A stretch of 64,000 nucleotides of DNA from Ceratothoa steindachneri (lineage: Eukaryota; Arthropoda; Malacostraca; Isopoda; Cymothoidae): contig OZ018327.1 of the NCBI GenBank assembly GCA_963969495.1, positions 38,052,720-38,116,719 of the forward strand. The letters run 5' to 3'. Every line of letters begins with the position of its first letter. Position 1 is the stretch's first letter. A program made the translations under genes and the position numbers. Shown in pieces: positions 35,070 through 46,915 of this stretch. The notes beneath the pieces were generated by a model, which made no database searches, was not told where the DNA came from, and saw nothing but the letters and a program-made list of their open reading frames with translations.

Positions 35070-35640
35070 AAATCTGAAACCTGTTTTCTCATTATCATTT
35101 ATTTTTCTAACAAATTCCACATCACGTTTAAGGACACGAATTTGAGGTCCATCAAATACCCCTGCTTTGATTTTTTCATAGTCAAATCGAGAAAGCCAGA
35201 ACCTATGTGCTGAAAGCATTCCATGTCAATAACTCAATCCATTAACAAAATGCTTCATCAAGCCAAGCTTGAGATGGATTGGGGAAAAAATGATTTTCTC
35301 TCGACTGCTGATTAGATCATTTGCAATGTTTGGCATGCTTGCTTGCAGTGTGTCACGGACGGGCGATTCTTTGTAGGTCCAGATTTTGTTTGAGGATCGA
35401 CCCTCCCACAGACAGAGACAGCATGAAAAGTAAGGGAAACCTTTAACTTGGTCAAGGAGGAAGTTAACTATTTTTATGTCCACACAAATTATACATTTGT
35501 TCTCTTGATATTTGGGTAAGTCAATGATCATTTTTATGTCGTCATGGGTTTGTCGGAAATGCACCGAGCGACTAACCGACACTACACCTAAAACATCGCC
35601 ATTATGCAACACAACCCACTTGAGGATGCCCTTAGAACAT
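35070..35640 (-). pseudogene. Unassigned multi-copy family F, copy 2 (middle part)
   Basis: A 128-codon minus-strand frame, with flanking pieces: LKWVVLHNGDVLGVVSVSRS, IICVDIKIVNFLLDQ, FPYFSCCLCLWEGRSSNKIW, SREKIIFSPIHLKLGLMKHF. After a stop comes DYEKIKAGVFDGPQIRVLKR (about 35175-35115). ICVDxKxxNFLL is shared with the copy at 11088-11985, which supplies the preceding N-terminal part. Both copies are on the minus strand. Function unknown; the DxK and HxKLG motifs are candidates for conserved residues. Confidence 0.6.
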
Positions 35641-36880
35641 ACAAAAACAATTTCAATTCTGTAGTTATACGAAGCAATACTTACTTACTCTAAAAGACCA
35701 TGGATATCGTGATTGACACAAGATTACTCTTTATTTGGAACAAATGAATGGGAAAACTGAAGAAATTATTTGAAGATGTAAGAGAAATTTTAAAAAAGGC
35801 ACACAAAGAGAAATGTTGAGTACATTAAATTTGATAATTACAAAGTTTTTCAAATTTTTTGAAGTCAAGTTGAAGTTGAGGCCGTTGGTAGCGTAGCTAG
35901 GAGCCAGGGAGGGATGGCGGGGGAAGTCAGGGAACAGGAGAAGGTCACGCTGCGGAAGGAGAAGACCAACAGAGGTCTCCGGCCACGCGGAGTCCCTTAT
36001 ATAAGGGGGAGCCTAGGGTCAAGGCAGGTCGTCAAATGAAAGTTCTTGTGAAGGTACGGGAGAGCGCGTCCGCAGCGTTACTTTGAGACCTGACGAATCA
36101 AACATTGATGGCGGAAGCTTCGAAATTGAGCAGAATTCGACCAGAATTTTATCCGAGATGCGATGAAGAATGGGTCTCGGAAGCTTCCTCCGCCCCCATT
36201 TATGGATAGCAGGTTGGTTGTCGCAATCGTTCCTAGTCTCAGGAAAAATACGAGACAAATGAATGGCAATGGATTCGAGATGGAATATATTTGAACCAAA
36301 AAGGTATTAGGTATCCTCCAGCCACATTTTCCCCAATGTAGTCCAAGACTCACTTGAGAGGCGTCGCAAAAAATTGCTAACGAGTTACCCTTGAACCTCC
36401 CCCGGCGGGGGATCAGCCTACAATATAGATGGTGGGAAAAGGAGCACACCTCAACATGCTAACCTTTTCTCCTGTAGAAATTATCGCCCGCTAGCTGGAC
36501 TCAAACGAACAGTAATAGGATAAAATGAATTATAAAGCAGAGAAGTCCAGCGAGTCAATCAGAAAATGTGCTTTATTTGAAAGAGTTTGAAGTCCTTAAT
36601 AGCCTCAAGTGCTTTGACCAATTTTTTCACGGTTTTGGTTAATTGTACAAAGAATTTACCATTTCTTAAGCCTAATCCTTAAATAAATCAAAGCTTTTAC
36701 AGGACTAATTTGAGACTTTCATACTGAAATTTAGTGAAAATTCAAAAAGTTCATGTAACACTTGTAACAAATTCATTATACGACTCGTAAACGGAGAATC
36801 ATCAAGATACAGAAAAGCATTAACTGAATATTTTTTTGCGAGTTGCAGATTGCAGACATAATACCTTGCAAAATACATGC
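35641..36880. other. GC-richer stretch with TATA-like box, unassigned
   Basis: At 35880-36480 the GC content rises and CCCTTATATAAGGG at about 35995-36008 is a perfect palindrome containing a TATATAAG box. A minus-strand frame (36449-36078) includes LAIFCDASQVSLG, faintly like the DAS start of retrotransposon RNase H, but nothing around it supports that. It might be part of an LTR element. Confidence 0.25.
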
Positions 36881-37561
36881 TGCTCCATTAAAGCCCATAG
36901 GTAATTAAGTAAACTAAAAGAAGTGTAAATCCTCGAATAATTCAAAAGCGTGAGCTGCCTCCACTGAAAGCGAATCTGTGGTGTGGTTTTTGGGCAGGTG
37001 GATTGCTTGTACCGTTCTTCTTTGAAGATAATGGGGGCGGGGGATGCAGTTTTAATTAATGAAGAACGTTACCGAGACATGATATCAACTCAGTTATGGC
37101 CGAACTTGGAAGATACGAAGATTGACAACCTCTGGCTTCAGCAGGATGGAACGACCTGCCACACTTCGCGCCAAGTACTTGCATTACTCGAAGAAAAATT
37201 TCCGCAACGAGTGATATCCTTGCATGGTGACCAGGAATGCAATCTTACCCCTTGTGATTTCTTCTTATGGAAGTATGTGCAATCACAGGTATACGCCAAC
37301 AAATCACGCACAATTCCTGAACTCAAGGCTGAAATCAGGCGTGAGACGGGAGGCATTGAGCCACACATCTGTGAGAGAGTTATCAGAAATTTCGAGGAGC
37401 GGGTAAATGTAAGCAGACTGAGTGCAGGTGGCCACAATATGGTCGACATTGTGTTCCATACCTAAACAGGAGAAATAACTCATTAGAAATATGGAGAATA
37501 TAACCAGGTTTATATTTTTTTTCATTTAGCTTTCAAATTCAGCGCCCTTTATGGAACATCC
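36880..37561 (+). pseudogene. DD41D-type mariner-superfamily transposase, C-terminal half, with 3' inverted repeat
   Basis: Plus strand: NPRIIQKRELPPLKANLWCG and FWAGGLLVPFFFEDNGG (about 36927-37040), a frameshift near 37045, then NEERYRDMISTQLWPNLED. The second catalytic box is LQQDGTTCHTSRQVLALLEE (about 37135-37195), and the third NLTPCDFFLWKYVQSQVY (about 37240-37295). A deletion of about five residues before NLTPCD shortens the spacing from 41. The C-terminus ends at 37465. The 3' inverted repeat GCGCCCTTTATGGAACATCC ends at 37561 next to TA. The 5' part is missing. Confidence 0.8.
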
Positions 37562-37609
37562 TATATTTCGCACATTCTAGATGACCAAGAATCTTAAAGT
37601 TTAACGCCA

Positions 37610-37920
37610 TGACTAATCAGAAACCATTGTTTTCTTTTTTGCTAAGTCTTGAAGTCATGATAAAAGCGGGATGTATGGATGTCCTTTATCGTTGAGCCAT
37701 ATACTCCCAAATTACCTATTTGTTGTTTCCAAAGTGAAATCTTTTTCGTTGGTAAACACAAAATTTCTTGTGTCTTGAGATGAATAGCGATCGTAGAGCA
37801 ACGACGGGAAATGCGCATTCTTTTATAAGCTTTTAATTTTTGTCGTTTTAAAATCCGTTGCGCAGAAGAATGAGAAAACTCTAATTCACTTATCAGTTTT
37901 ACTATGATCTTCACTAACTT
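37610..37920 (-). pseudogene. Possible maT/mariner-like transposase fragment
   Basis: Minus strand: SHSSAQRILKRQKLKAYKRM (helix-turn-helix end and linker), then in another frame KFCVFTNEKDFTLETTNRQF and WLNDKGHP, which resembles the FSDEKxFTV... first catalytic region of maT-type elements with the Asp replaced (TNEK). Very short, several frameshifts. Confidence 0.4.
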
Positions 37921-38349
37921 GCTTTTAACGTATAGAACTAGTAGTTTTTATCTTATTAATTAAGTTTTAAACACTTCTACGAGTCCAGTATCTATTTGAA
38001 ATTACACGAAAAATACTATTTCCATTCCAGCCATTTTCTATAACACATGCTTCTATTATGATTTAAACTTAACGCCATTGTAATAGGGTGTATAATAACA
38101 TAAAGTCTAAGTTTAAAATTTAAATAAAGACTGAAAGCGAGAAAAAGAAACAAGGCGAATTATATCCCAGTAGCCTTGGCATGCACAAATATCGCACGTT
38201 TTCTTGATTCGGCAAGTAATATTTTTAGTGACTATTTCATTTTTTTTTAATTTTAACAATCCTATTATAGTTATATTATTGAAATATTCAAAGATAATAA
38301 AGAATACATAAAAGGTGTAGTATAATAATTTTTATTTATATCTAATTAC

Positions 38350-39990
38350 ATTTGACTGAGTTATTCAAGTTTGAATTTAGTGAATTTTTTTACGCTTGCC
38401 TTTAATACGGCTACTCCCCCTGTTAGGTAATTAGAGGTTTCATTAGCGGGAAGTAAAGGAACGATAGATATATCACCTACATTAGAATTTAAGTCAGTTA
38501 CCTTTTCTCTATGAACTATTTCACTTATAAATTCATTGCGGAAATCTCCAGCTATCAAAAGAGATATACATATTTGAAACCAAATCGCGTGAATGCGGGT
38601 CAGCTAATTTCACCTTTAACTGGATAATTGTTTACTTTGCTTGGCTCAACCACAGCATATAAAGGTCATTAGAGACCTGGTCCATTACCATAATCTTAAT
38701 ATTTACTTGCCCGTCATTAGTTATCACATTACACAATACCTCGCCGTATACCTTTGGTAGGTCTTGTTGGTTGAACCCATTTATAAATATCGTAATTTTA
38801 CGACAAATGGTTAGCTGCAAACGTTTGCTAAAATTTTATTAATTAAAGTTTTGAGAACCTTGGTCAAATAAATCTCTAGCATAGGTTTGTTTCTTAGACC
38901 CTGCCACCGTTACTTCGGCTATTAGTAGGCCAGCAGCGGAGGAACAATTGGAGAATAATGTATTGGCAATATATTCTGTGTTTTTCCTAGTATAAGGAAA
39001 GACACAAAATTCCATGGTGTCTTTTTTGACATACATAGATTTACACTCATTGTTTTAGTGATTCGACCATAAACAATTGGTACATAATTTCAACCTTTTG
39101 CCCTGATTTAGTTTATTAGAAGGAGAAACATATTTTGCCTATGCGGATACCTTATGGGGATTACTACATAGTGTGCACGGTTTTGGGGAAGGAAAGTTGA
39201 GGGGTTTCATAATAACATTATTCCACTTATTACCTTGTGTAGTTAGATTTTCCACGTAACGCTAAACGTAAACACTTGTTTTTTTACTCGGGGATCTAAA
39301 CTTTTCTTCACATCCTAATTGCTCATACTTATGGTGCAAAAATTTAATCTCTTCTTCCAAGGCTCTCGGAAGCGATTCAACTGCCAATAATAAGATTCAT
39401 TTTTAAGCGACCTACGAGTATTTATTTAATCTCGTACGAGAGATGGCAATTCACGCGTCAATAGCGTTATGATGAAAAAACCTGCATCGTTAATATCCAA
39501 ACCAAGAGCCTTTATACTCCTCAAATGACATAAGATGTCCTAAAGTCCGAGGGGGACTTAGAATTACATTTTAGCCCTGTTAATCTGAAATTGAGTAAAT
39601 GTCAATTTAAATGATTCACCGTTTATCACCGTAGTACGTTTGAGCAACTCTTAAACCTCTTCATAATGATTCCCAGAAATGGTAAACTTATCAAGGAGGC
39701 GCAACGCGTCTCCACTTAATTGTCCCAGAAGATATGCAAATTTGTGTGAATTCGAAATATTCATAATATGAATGATATTATGGAATAACTCGTCGAAGTT
39801 TGTCCCCCTGGAGAATGTCTCCTGAAAATACTGGTAGGTTAATTTTAGGCAGCTTAATTTCACTTGGCGAGCTAGAAACATGAGAGGGTTTAATTTCGTT
39901 TACGTCTTTCAAACATTATTCACCTATAGAGATTCCCCGCCTAATTTCAATATTACGCGTGGAAGCGTCCACGATTTTTTTGCCAAATCC
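38350..39990 (-). pseudogene. BEL/Pao LTR retrotransposon gag-protease fragment
   Basis: Minus-strand pieces in order. Gag (DUF1759-like): KLSCLKLTYQYFQETFSRGT, NFDELFHNIIHIMN, FAYLLGQLSGDALRLLDKFT and SGNHYEEV (about 39870-39655). Zinc-knuckle region: KLKLCTNCLWSNH, with CTLCSNPHKVSA nearby (about 39190-39060). Protease-like start: LIAEVTVAGSKKQTYARDLF then DQGSQNF (about 38925-38840), in place of LLDSGSQ. Then LTICRKITIFINGFNQQDLP and NVITNDGQVNIKIMVM. LADPHS near 38590 is a further protease-domain landmark. RT, RNase H, integrase and LTRs are not seen here. Many stops and indels. Confidence 0.75.
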
Positions 39991-40439
39991 TTCTCATCAA
40001 TTTCTTTTTAATATAAGTTCTCTAATGATAAAACTTTGACAAAATGTTACTTTAACTCTTCTATCTGGGAATACAAAGTATCGCAATCCAGAACCATGAC
40101 AACAACCAAAGAAGATATAGATTTAATAAAATAAGATGGGTATTGAGAAACAGATGTTTCCTTCAAGTTTTAACCAAATTCATCTTTGATTTAATTAACT
40201 CCACCGTCAAAATATGACCAATAAGAATGAATTTCTATATTTATCAACGACTCATTTGTGCACGTAACAGACAGGCAGATAGGCGTATTTGAATTTTAGA
40301 TAGAGACATGCAGGAGTATGTATCAATTAAATCTGTTCTTTCGCAGAGGACACAGATTAGATCTCGTCTCCACATGATCCCAAGAATTAATGATTAAATA
40401 AAAGAGTTACGGATTAGCCTAGTCGAAAAGCCTCTTCCT
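39991..40439. other. No recognisable feature
   Basis: AT-rich. May contain the 5' part of the BEL/Pao copy, but no LTR is discernible. Confidence 0.35.
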
Positions 40440-40660
40440 GATAAGACAAGTTAAGACACATTGGCTGTGGTTAGCCGCCGGATGGAACCATTCGGTTAAC
40501 TGCTGTGGCTCCAAAGACCTCTGGTTCGAACCGCGTGTTAAACTGTAGGGTACACTGGTGGTAAACAAGGACTAGGACGACAAAATGATCGAATCCATAC
40601 AACTGGGACGCACCGAACTAGGAGCCAGTTTAAGATACAGATTACAAGTGATCTTAATCA
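40440..40660 (+). mobile_element. Possible tRNA-derived SINE
   Basis: GGTTCGAACCG at 40523-40533 fits a Pol III B box; a weak A-box candidate TGGCTGTGGTT lies near 40462. It is followed by a GGACTAGGACGACAAAATGA-type segment. No second copy in the window, so this remains tentative. Confidence 0.3.
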
Positions 40661-41063
40661 TTATCATCAACAGGTTTAATTAGATTTCACTGATTACAGT
40701 CTTCAACACTCTAGTTTGCCTCCTTAGTGCCCCTGCCAGTGAAGGAATGCCATCCTCTCACCTCCCGCGAAGGCGTCTTCCGGGTTTCTTTATGTAGATG
40801 GTGTCCAGTTTAGGATTTGATTCCTCCATCTTAGGGTTATTCTCATTTTCCATTCAGATTTTTTATTCTTTTAAATATATCTATTACTCGCGTTTGCGTT
40901 CTTATCCATATGGTTTTTTAGGGTATATGCGGGTTATGTCTAACTGTATAGTCATATGTTTCGCTAAGTGGTCTTTAGTATCTGCAGACTTTTCGTGATC
41001 AGTGTCAAAGTTTTACGTCCTCAAGTTAAAACAGGTAAGATGCACTGTTTAAATCTTATACCC
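40661..41063. other. No recognisable feature
   Basis: Includes a short plus-strand open stretch (40798-40998) without motifs. Confidence 0.4.
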
Positions 41064-41385
41064 TTTAATCCTCGAGACGCGTCGCTTCTGAAGGACGGAG
41101 CTATTGGATTGACTCTGCTGTTGTGTGTAAGAGACGATTTGTATGGGCGTCTCTTCATGCCCTATAACTCAGGGGATGAACCTCTTGCATCATTCTATCT
41201 ATATCCTACACTTTTTTCAATCTTGCTATGGCATTTTGATGGAGCTTCCTACCGATCTCCAGCCTCATTTCGTCTTTTACCCATTTCCTTTTCTCTGCTC
41301 TCTTCAAGAGTCCCAAACTGTCGTAATTAGACGTATACTTGTTCTTGCTCCAAAACTTGATCGTTAGCTCTGAATCTTCGATCTT
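41064..41385 (+). repeat. Dispersed repeat D, copy 2
   Basis: Same orientation as 10395-10690. Shared landmarks are TTTAATCCTCGAG, GAGACGATTTGTATGGGC, TATAACTCAGGGGATGAAC, TCTATATCCTACACTTTTTT, and CAAACTGTCGTAATTAGACG. An extra 30-bp segment (about 41097-41130) is absent from copy 1. Confidence 0.7.
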
Positions 41386-41784
41386 CTGAACGAATTCGAC
41401 TTGTATTCACTACAAACCAACCACCTGAGAAGCCAACTACTTCCTGTTCTTTTAAGATGTTAAAGGATGCAAGTGTTAAAATAGAAAACATAAATACCGC
41501 AAATAAAGGAGGAAAAGAAGAAGGAACCAGTTTGTTTAATTAACTTGTGCTTATCTATTTCACTCAATTTGCTTAGAGCCTCTTCACACGAACCCATCAT
41601 TAAGTGGCGTTACTAATTTCTAGTCCACCAGTCAGGGCACAAAAAAGCGCATATCTTTTGAATAGGGTCATTAGTTTCCATGGAAACATGTGGTGGCGAC
41701 ACCAACATAGCAGCACGCAAAAGCAACTTGCTAATTTTTAACTAATAAATTAAAAGGGCTGGCAAAAAATACACATCATAACCA
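41386..41784. other. No recognisable feature
   Basis: Sequence between repeat D and the minisatellite without supported element. Confidence 0.4.
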
Positions 41785-44545
41785 AAGGTCGTTTCTAAAG
41801 AGCGTATCTAAACGCGCATCTAAAGGACTTCTTCCAAAGGGTGTCTTCATTTTGTGTGTGAAAAGGGTGTCCCGAAGGGTGACTCTAAAGGAAGTCTCCA
41901 AAGGGGGTCTCAAAGGGTGGTCACCAAAAGGCGTCTCTATAGGGCTTCTCCAGATAACTTCTCAAATCGGCGTCTCAAAGGCGGCGCTAGAGGATGTATC
42001 TAAAGGGTGTCTTGAAAGGACGTCGACAAAGAGAGTCTAGAAAGGGCGTCTCTAACCGGTTTAGCTAAGAAGAGTTTCTAAACGGCGTCTCCAAAGAGCG
42101 TCTTTAAAGGTCGTATCCAAAGGGTGTCTCCAGAGGGCATCTTTAGAAAGGCGTATCTAAAGATTGTCTCTTAACGGTGTATCCAAAGGGCGTCTCTATA
42201 GGGCTTCTCTAAAGGACTTCCCTAAAGGTCTTCTCTAATGGATGTCGCTAAAGGGTGTATCTAAAGAGCGTCTCTAAACGACGTTTCCAAAGGGCGTCTC
42301 CATAGGGCTTCTCTAAAGGCCTTCTCGAAAATGGGTCTCCAAAGGGAGTATCTAAAGGGCGTATCTTAAAAGCGTCTCTAAACGGGTCCCCAAAGGAAGT
42401 TTATATAGAGCTTCTCCTAAAGGCGTATCTAAAGAGCCTTGCTAAACGGCATCTTCAAAGGGCATCTCTATAGAGCTTCTATAAAGAGTTTATCCAAAGC
42501 GTGTTACTAAAAGGCACTTGCAAAGGGCGTCTCTAAATGGCTTATTCAAAGGGCGTATCTAAAAGGCGTGTCCGAATGGCGGCTCTAAATGCCGTCTCCA
42601 AAGAGCGTCTCTAAATGGCATCTCCATAGGGCGTCTCTAAGTGGTGTCTCTAAACCGATTCTCTGTAAAGGGTGCATCTAAAGAGCGGCTATTAACGGCG
42701 TCTTTATAGGGCGTGACTAAAGAGCTTCTCCAAAAGGCTTCTCCAAGGGCGTCTTCAAAGAACTCTAAGTAGCGTATCAAAATACCTTCTCTAGAGGGTG
42801 TCACTAAAGGGCGTCTTTAAATGGCGCCTCTAAAAGGGCTTCTCGAGAAGGGCGTCTACAAAAGGCGTCTCTAAAGGGTGGATATAAATGGTGTATTTAA
42901 AGTGTTTCAAACGCCTTTTCAAAGGGCCTATAAAATGTGTGTCCAAAGAGCGTCTCTAAAGGGCTTCTCTAATGGGGGTCTCCAAAGAAGGTTTCGAAAG
43001 GGCGTCTGGTAGAGACGTCTCTAAATGGCTTCTCCAAAGGGCATGTTCGTAGGCGTCCCTAAAGCGTCTATAAATGACCTCTCCATAGGGCGTCTCTATA
43101 CGGCGTCTCTAAAACGTTTCTCTAAACGCTCCAAAGGGCTTTTTCAAGGGGATAATCTTAAGAGCCTCTCTAAAATGCGTCTCCAAAGGGCTTCCCAGAT
43201 GGCATCTCCAAAGAGCGTCTTTAAAGGGCGTTTCTAAAGGGGCCCAAAGGGCGTCTCTAAAGCGCATCTCCAAACCACGTCTCTAAAGGGCTTTTCTAAA
43301 GGGCGCATCTAAGGAGCGGCTCTTAACGGCGTCTCCATAGGCCGTCACTAAAGGGCTTCTCCGAAAGGCTTCTCCTGGATCGTCTCTAAGGGTGTTTCTA
43401 AGTAGCGTATCTATAGATATTCTCTAAAGGTCGTGTCCATATGACGCCTCTAAAAGCGCTTTACGAGAAGGGCGTCTCTAAAGGGTGGATATAAAGGGCG
43501 ATTTTAAGAGTGTCTCATACGGCCTCTGGAAAGGGCGTCTCTAAAGGCCTTCTCTAATTGTGGTCACCAGACGGCGTCTCTAAAGGGCTTCTCTAATAGG
43601 GGTCTCTAAAGGGCGTCTTTAATGCCGTATCTAAAGATCATCTTAAGTGATATCTAGAGAGTGCGTCTCAAAAGGGTGACCACAAAGGGCGTTATAGGGG
43701 GCGCATCTAAAGGGCATCCGTCCCTAAACGACGTATCAAGAGGCGTGTCTTAAGAGATTCTCTCAAGGGCGTCTCCAAAAGGCTTCTGTTAATGGGGTAT
43801 CTAAAGATCTTCTTAAACGACGTCTTCTACGGGTGTCTCCAAAAGACGTCTTTAAAGGGCATATCTACAGACCGTCAGTCTCTAAATGACTTCTCAAAGG
43901 GCATCTCTAAAGGCTTTCTCCATAGGCGATCACCAAATTTCATATCCAAAGGTCTTCTCTAAAGTGCGCATCTTAAGAATGTCTAAACGACGTCTCAAAG
44001 GGCGTCTCTAAAAGGTTTCTCCATAGGGAATCTCCAACGGGCGTTTCCAAAATGCGTCTTTACAGAGCGTCTCTAAAGTGCTTCTTTAATGGACGTCACC
44101 AAAGAGTGGCTTTAAAGGGCGTCTTAAAAGTGCGTGTCTAAACGGTCATCTAAATGGCGTCTCCAATGCACGTCTCCAAAAGGCCTATCTAAAGAGCTCT
44201 CTAAATGTTTTGCCAAAAATGCTTATCTAAAGGGCTTCTCCAAAGGGCATCTCTCAAAATCGTCTCCAAAGGGCACCTCTATAGGAAGCATTTAAAAAGC
44301 GTCTCTCAAAAGGCGATTCTAAAGTCATCTCCAAGGGCGTCTCAAAAGGGCGGCTTTAAAGGGCATATCTAAAGAGTGTCTCTAAACGTTGTCTGCAAAA
44401 GGCGTATCTAAAGGGCTTCTCTCAAGGGCGTCTCCAAATGGTGTATCTAAATGTAGTCTTTAAGTAGGGGTGTCCGTAACCCCTCTCCAAGGGGCTTCTT
44501 CAAACGAGGTCCCCAAAGAGCGTCTCCAAAGGTAGTCAAATAGCT
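41785..44545. repeat. Minisatellite, ~13-bp degenerate unit, about 2.76 kb
   Basis: Roughly 200 imperfect head-to-tail copies of TCTCTAAAGGGCG, with a common TCTCCAAAGGGCG variant. Units differ at several positions and one-base length changes are frequent. The two commonest variants are interspersed, and larger blocks recur (for instance around TCTCCATAGGGCGTCTCT), hinting at higher-order duplication. Plus-strand open stretches inside it (41852-42040, 43025-43237) are judged by-products of the repeat. Confidence 0.9.
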
Positions 44546-46630
44546 CATCGGACGGGAACGTATTGAAACCCTTTTCACTCTTACTCTGGCCTTCTCAGAT
44601 TTACCAATGAAGGTGGAGGACAGGCATGGAAAGAAATAAGAAAGTAAAGGATCAGGTAGCAATTTTAGTAAATGGGGATTAAAGGAACTATCCTAACAAA
44701 CACCAACCCCCAAAGGAAGAGTTATCGCCCAAAAGGCAGATGCCGCGTTGGATTTGTGACGTTGAGGCGCGGCTTCAATCCAAGTGAAAGCGGACACAAG
44801 ACTTTCAGCTGCGTCATTAGCCGGTCACCCACTGGGCGGATACGCTGATACCTTTTGCCGGGTTGAGTACCTCTACATGTATCCTGCACAAATATATTGA
44901 TAACACCGCTATCATTTCCCTTGTCGCCTTCACAGCACAACATACCAACTCCCTCCTTCCTTCCGGAACCCTCCCGATTGGGTACTACTCTCCCCTATGG
45001 GGATATTTATATCCACGTACCCAAGACGCGGATTAGGGGCCAACTCCCAAGGTCACGAAAGATTCAACCCCCTCAATCATGACCACCCCCTGGCAACTTC
45101 GGGCTATTCAGCTTTCGTCATGCTTATCTTTATTCACATTTCATTATCCGGTTTGGGGATCTCGTCTCCCATGCAAGGGATAGATGGCGCTATCTACCGG
45201 CATAACTACACCCATAACAGGCGCCGAGGGTATTTAAAGCTTTTAGTATTAACTTTGAGCAGAATATATATGCAACTTTGCTCCTCGCCCCGTAGGGCGC
45301 TGTGTGCACTAATTCTATAAACCTTCCTCCACCCCAAAAAATTCTTTCCTGTTTTTATTAATTCCTAAAATTGCCACCAGAAAGCACCTAAATTCAATTA
45401 AATTGCAAATTCTTGTATATTTATAAATACGACTGTCCAGAGGATCTGCTAGTCTCTCTTGATCACTGGTTCCTCTATTCCTATGATCTCACAAAGATCC
45501 CAATAATATTAATTAAGATAATTCACGAATGTTTATTAAAGTCCAATAAATTCTAGAGACTCTGTTTGGTCCCTTTTGGGTTGCAATAACGCAAATTTCA
45601 TCCCTTCTTAAGTATTTCTACGTTCGTGGCTTCTCCTCCTTTCCCTTTCCATAAAATGGAAAGGGCCTTAACATAGACTTATGGAACATTCTATTTCTCC
45701 ATAAGTTTTGCAGTTTAAAAATTTAGCATTTAATATTTTCGTAACTTGTCTAGGTATCTCTCTGCTTCTCTCTCGCTTGATTTTTCACTCTCCCTCACTC
45801 TCTTTCTCTCTCTCCGCTGGCCTGGAATTCGTCCGGCGGTCGCAATATCCGTCCTTTGCCTGAAAGCCGTCAAGCACCCCGTCTGGTGCGTGTCGGCCCG
45901 AAACGAGTAAACAATACCTCGAGTTTTTGTCTTCCGTTTTTCTCCCTCTCGCCTAATGGAAGAGTCAGCTTTTAATTATCTAAAATATCATATATATACA
46001 TATAAACCTCACTCTCTACGTTTTATCCCATACATCGATATGCATTTGTACGTATGTGTAGTGGGTATGAACGCGCGTAGTGTTTAGTGTGTGTTTGCCT
46101 GTTAATACCAAGCCGAAGGTAATTAAACGAGAGAGGACCAACGCTACCTAAAGGAGGCATGGTTAATTGGAGAACTTTTAATAAAAATAGCATCCAGACA
46201 CTTTAGAAATTATGTTATAAACTAGAACAAATAACAACTTCAATGTATTAGTTGTTCTGATTTCATAGGAGTACTAATGCCAAGTGGTTTAAGGAAAAAT
46301 CATCTTTTCTGTAAAGTTAACTTAAACTGGTTGAATCATGATTTAAGAAAGTTCAGGAAGACGAAGTAGAGTCGAAAGTCAGTATATTCTCAAGTTTTAT
46401 ACCATAACCCCAAACAAAACATTGACTGGAACAATTTAGTGTAGTAGAATCAATCCATTTTAATGCTATTTTTATCTGGTTTTGTCTCTGGCTAAAGGTT
46501 CTTGAGAGTTGTAATTCGGTGACGTCATATTGAAGAATCAGTCGATGCCCTTAAATAGTACTCTTATATACGCCCTATAATCTCCTAATACGTCTTTTTC
46601 CTTAATAAATTTATTAAATAATGGAGTAGG
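44546..46630. other. No recognisable gene
   Basis: Moderately GC-rich from 44.6 to 45.3 kb with short open stretches on both strands (for example minus 44943-44722), none recognisable. A CT-rich run sits at 45740-45820. Confidence 0.35.
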
Positions 46631-46639
46631 TTTCATAGA

Positions 46640-46915
46640 CCTGATAGTGAAACCACTGTATAGGAGCATAAAATGTATTTACGAGACTAGTTTCGGTATG
46701 AACAAAAGGTCATTGATAACGGGCTGTGGTTATGACCTTTTGCTCCCTTCTTTTTCTTTTGTCCTGATCTTGAGGCTGTGTAGCGACACTTGTATCTATT
46801 CAATTCCCAGTATACGACTGAAGAGGTTATGGTAAACTTCATACCGAAACTAGTCTCGTAAGTTTTATGCTCCTATACAGCGATTTCACTGTCATATACC
46901 ATAACTCTCTATTGA
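46640..46915. repeat. Inverted repeat made of two copies of repeat R
   Basis: Left arm 46645-46700 (GATAGTGAAACCACTGTATA through ACTAGTTTCGGTATGAA) and right arm 46838-46905 (its reverse complement, with few mismatches) are separated by about 138 bp. The right-hand copy extends further and carries the best hammerhead-like fold; the left-hand copy has only its 3' half. Related to the PLE-adjacent copy at 930-1060. Confidence 0.8.
46813..46860 (+). ncRNA. Minimal hammerhead-ribozyme-like motif
   Basis: Read 5' to 3': stem I strand TACGA (46813-46817), CTGAAGA (46818-46824, fits CUGANGA), then stem II GGTTATG / CATACC (one bulged base) with loop GTAAACTT. GAAA follows at 46846-46849. Minimal stem III is C-TA-G (46850-46853), then U-C (46854-46855) giving a GUC cleavage triplet, and stem I strand TCGTA (46856-46860), fully complementary to TACGA. 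All core elements are present in order with compensating stems. PLEs are known to carry such minimal hammerheads with very short stem III. Activity is not shown. Confidence 0.65.

Noticed and set aside
36078..36449. Retrotransposon RNase H from LAIFCDASQVSLG
   Set aside because: Only one short motif matches and no RT or integrase lies beside it; noted as a faint resemblance only.
40523..40533. tRNA gene from GGTTCGAACCG
   Set aside because: No cloverleaf could be folded around it; kept only as a tentative SINE B box.
45830..45915. Hammerhead search hit around CCTGAAAGCC...CCCGAAACGAG
   Set aside because: The first box reads CTGAAAG, which does not fit CUGANGA, and stems do not pair.
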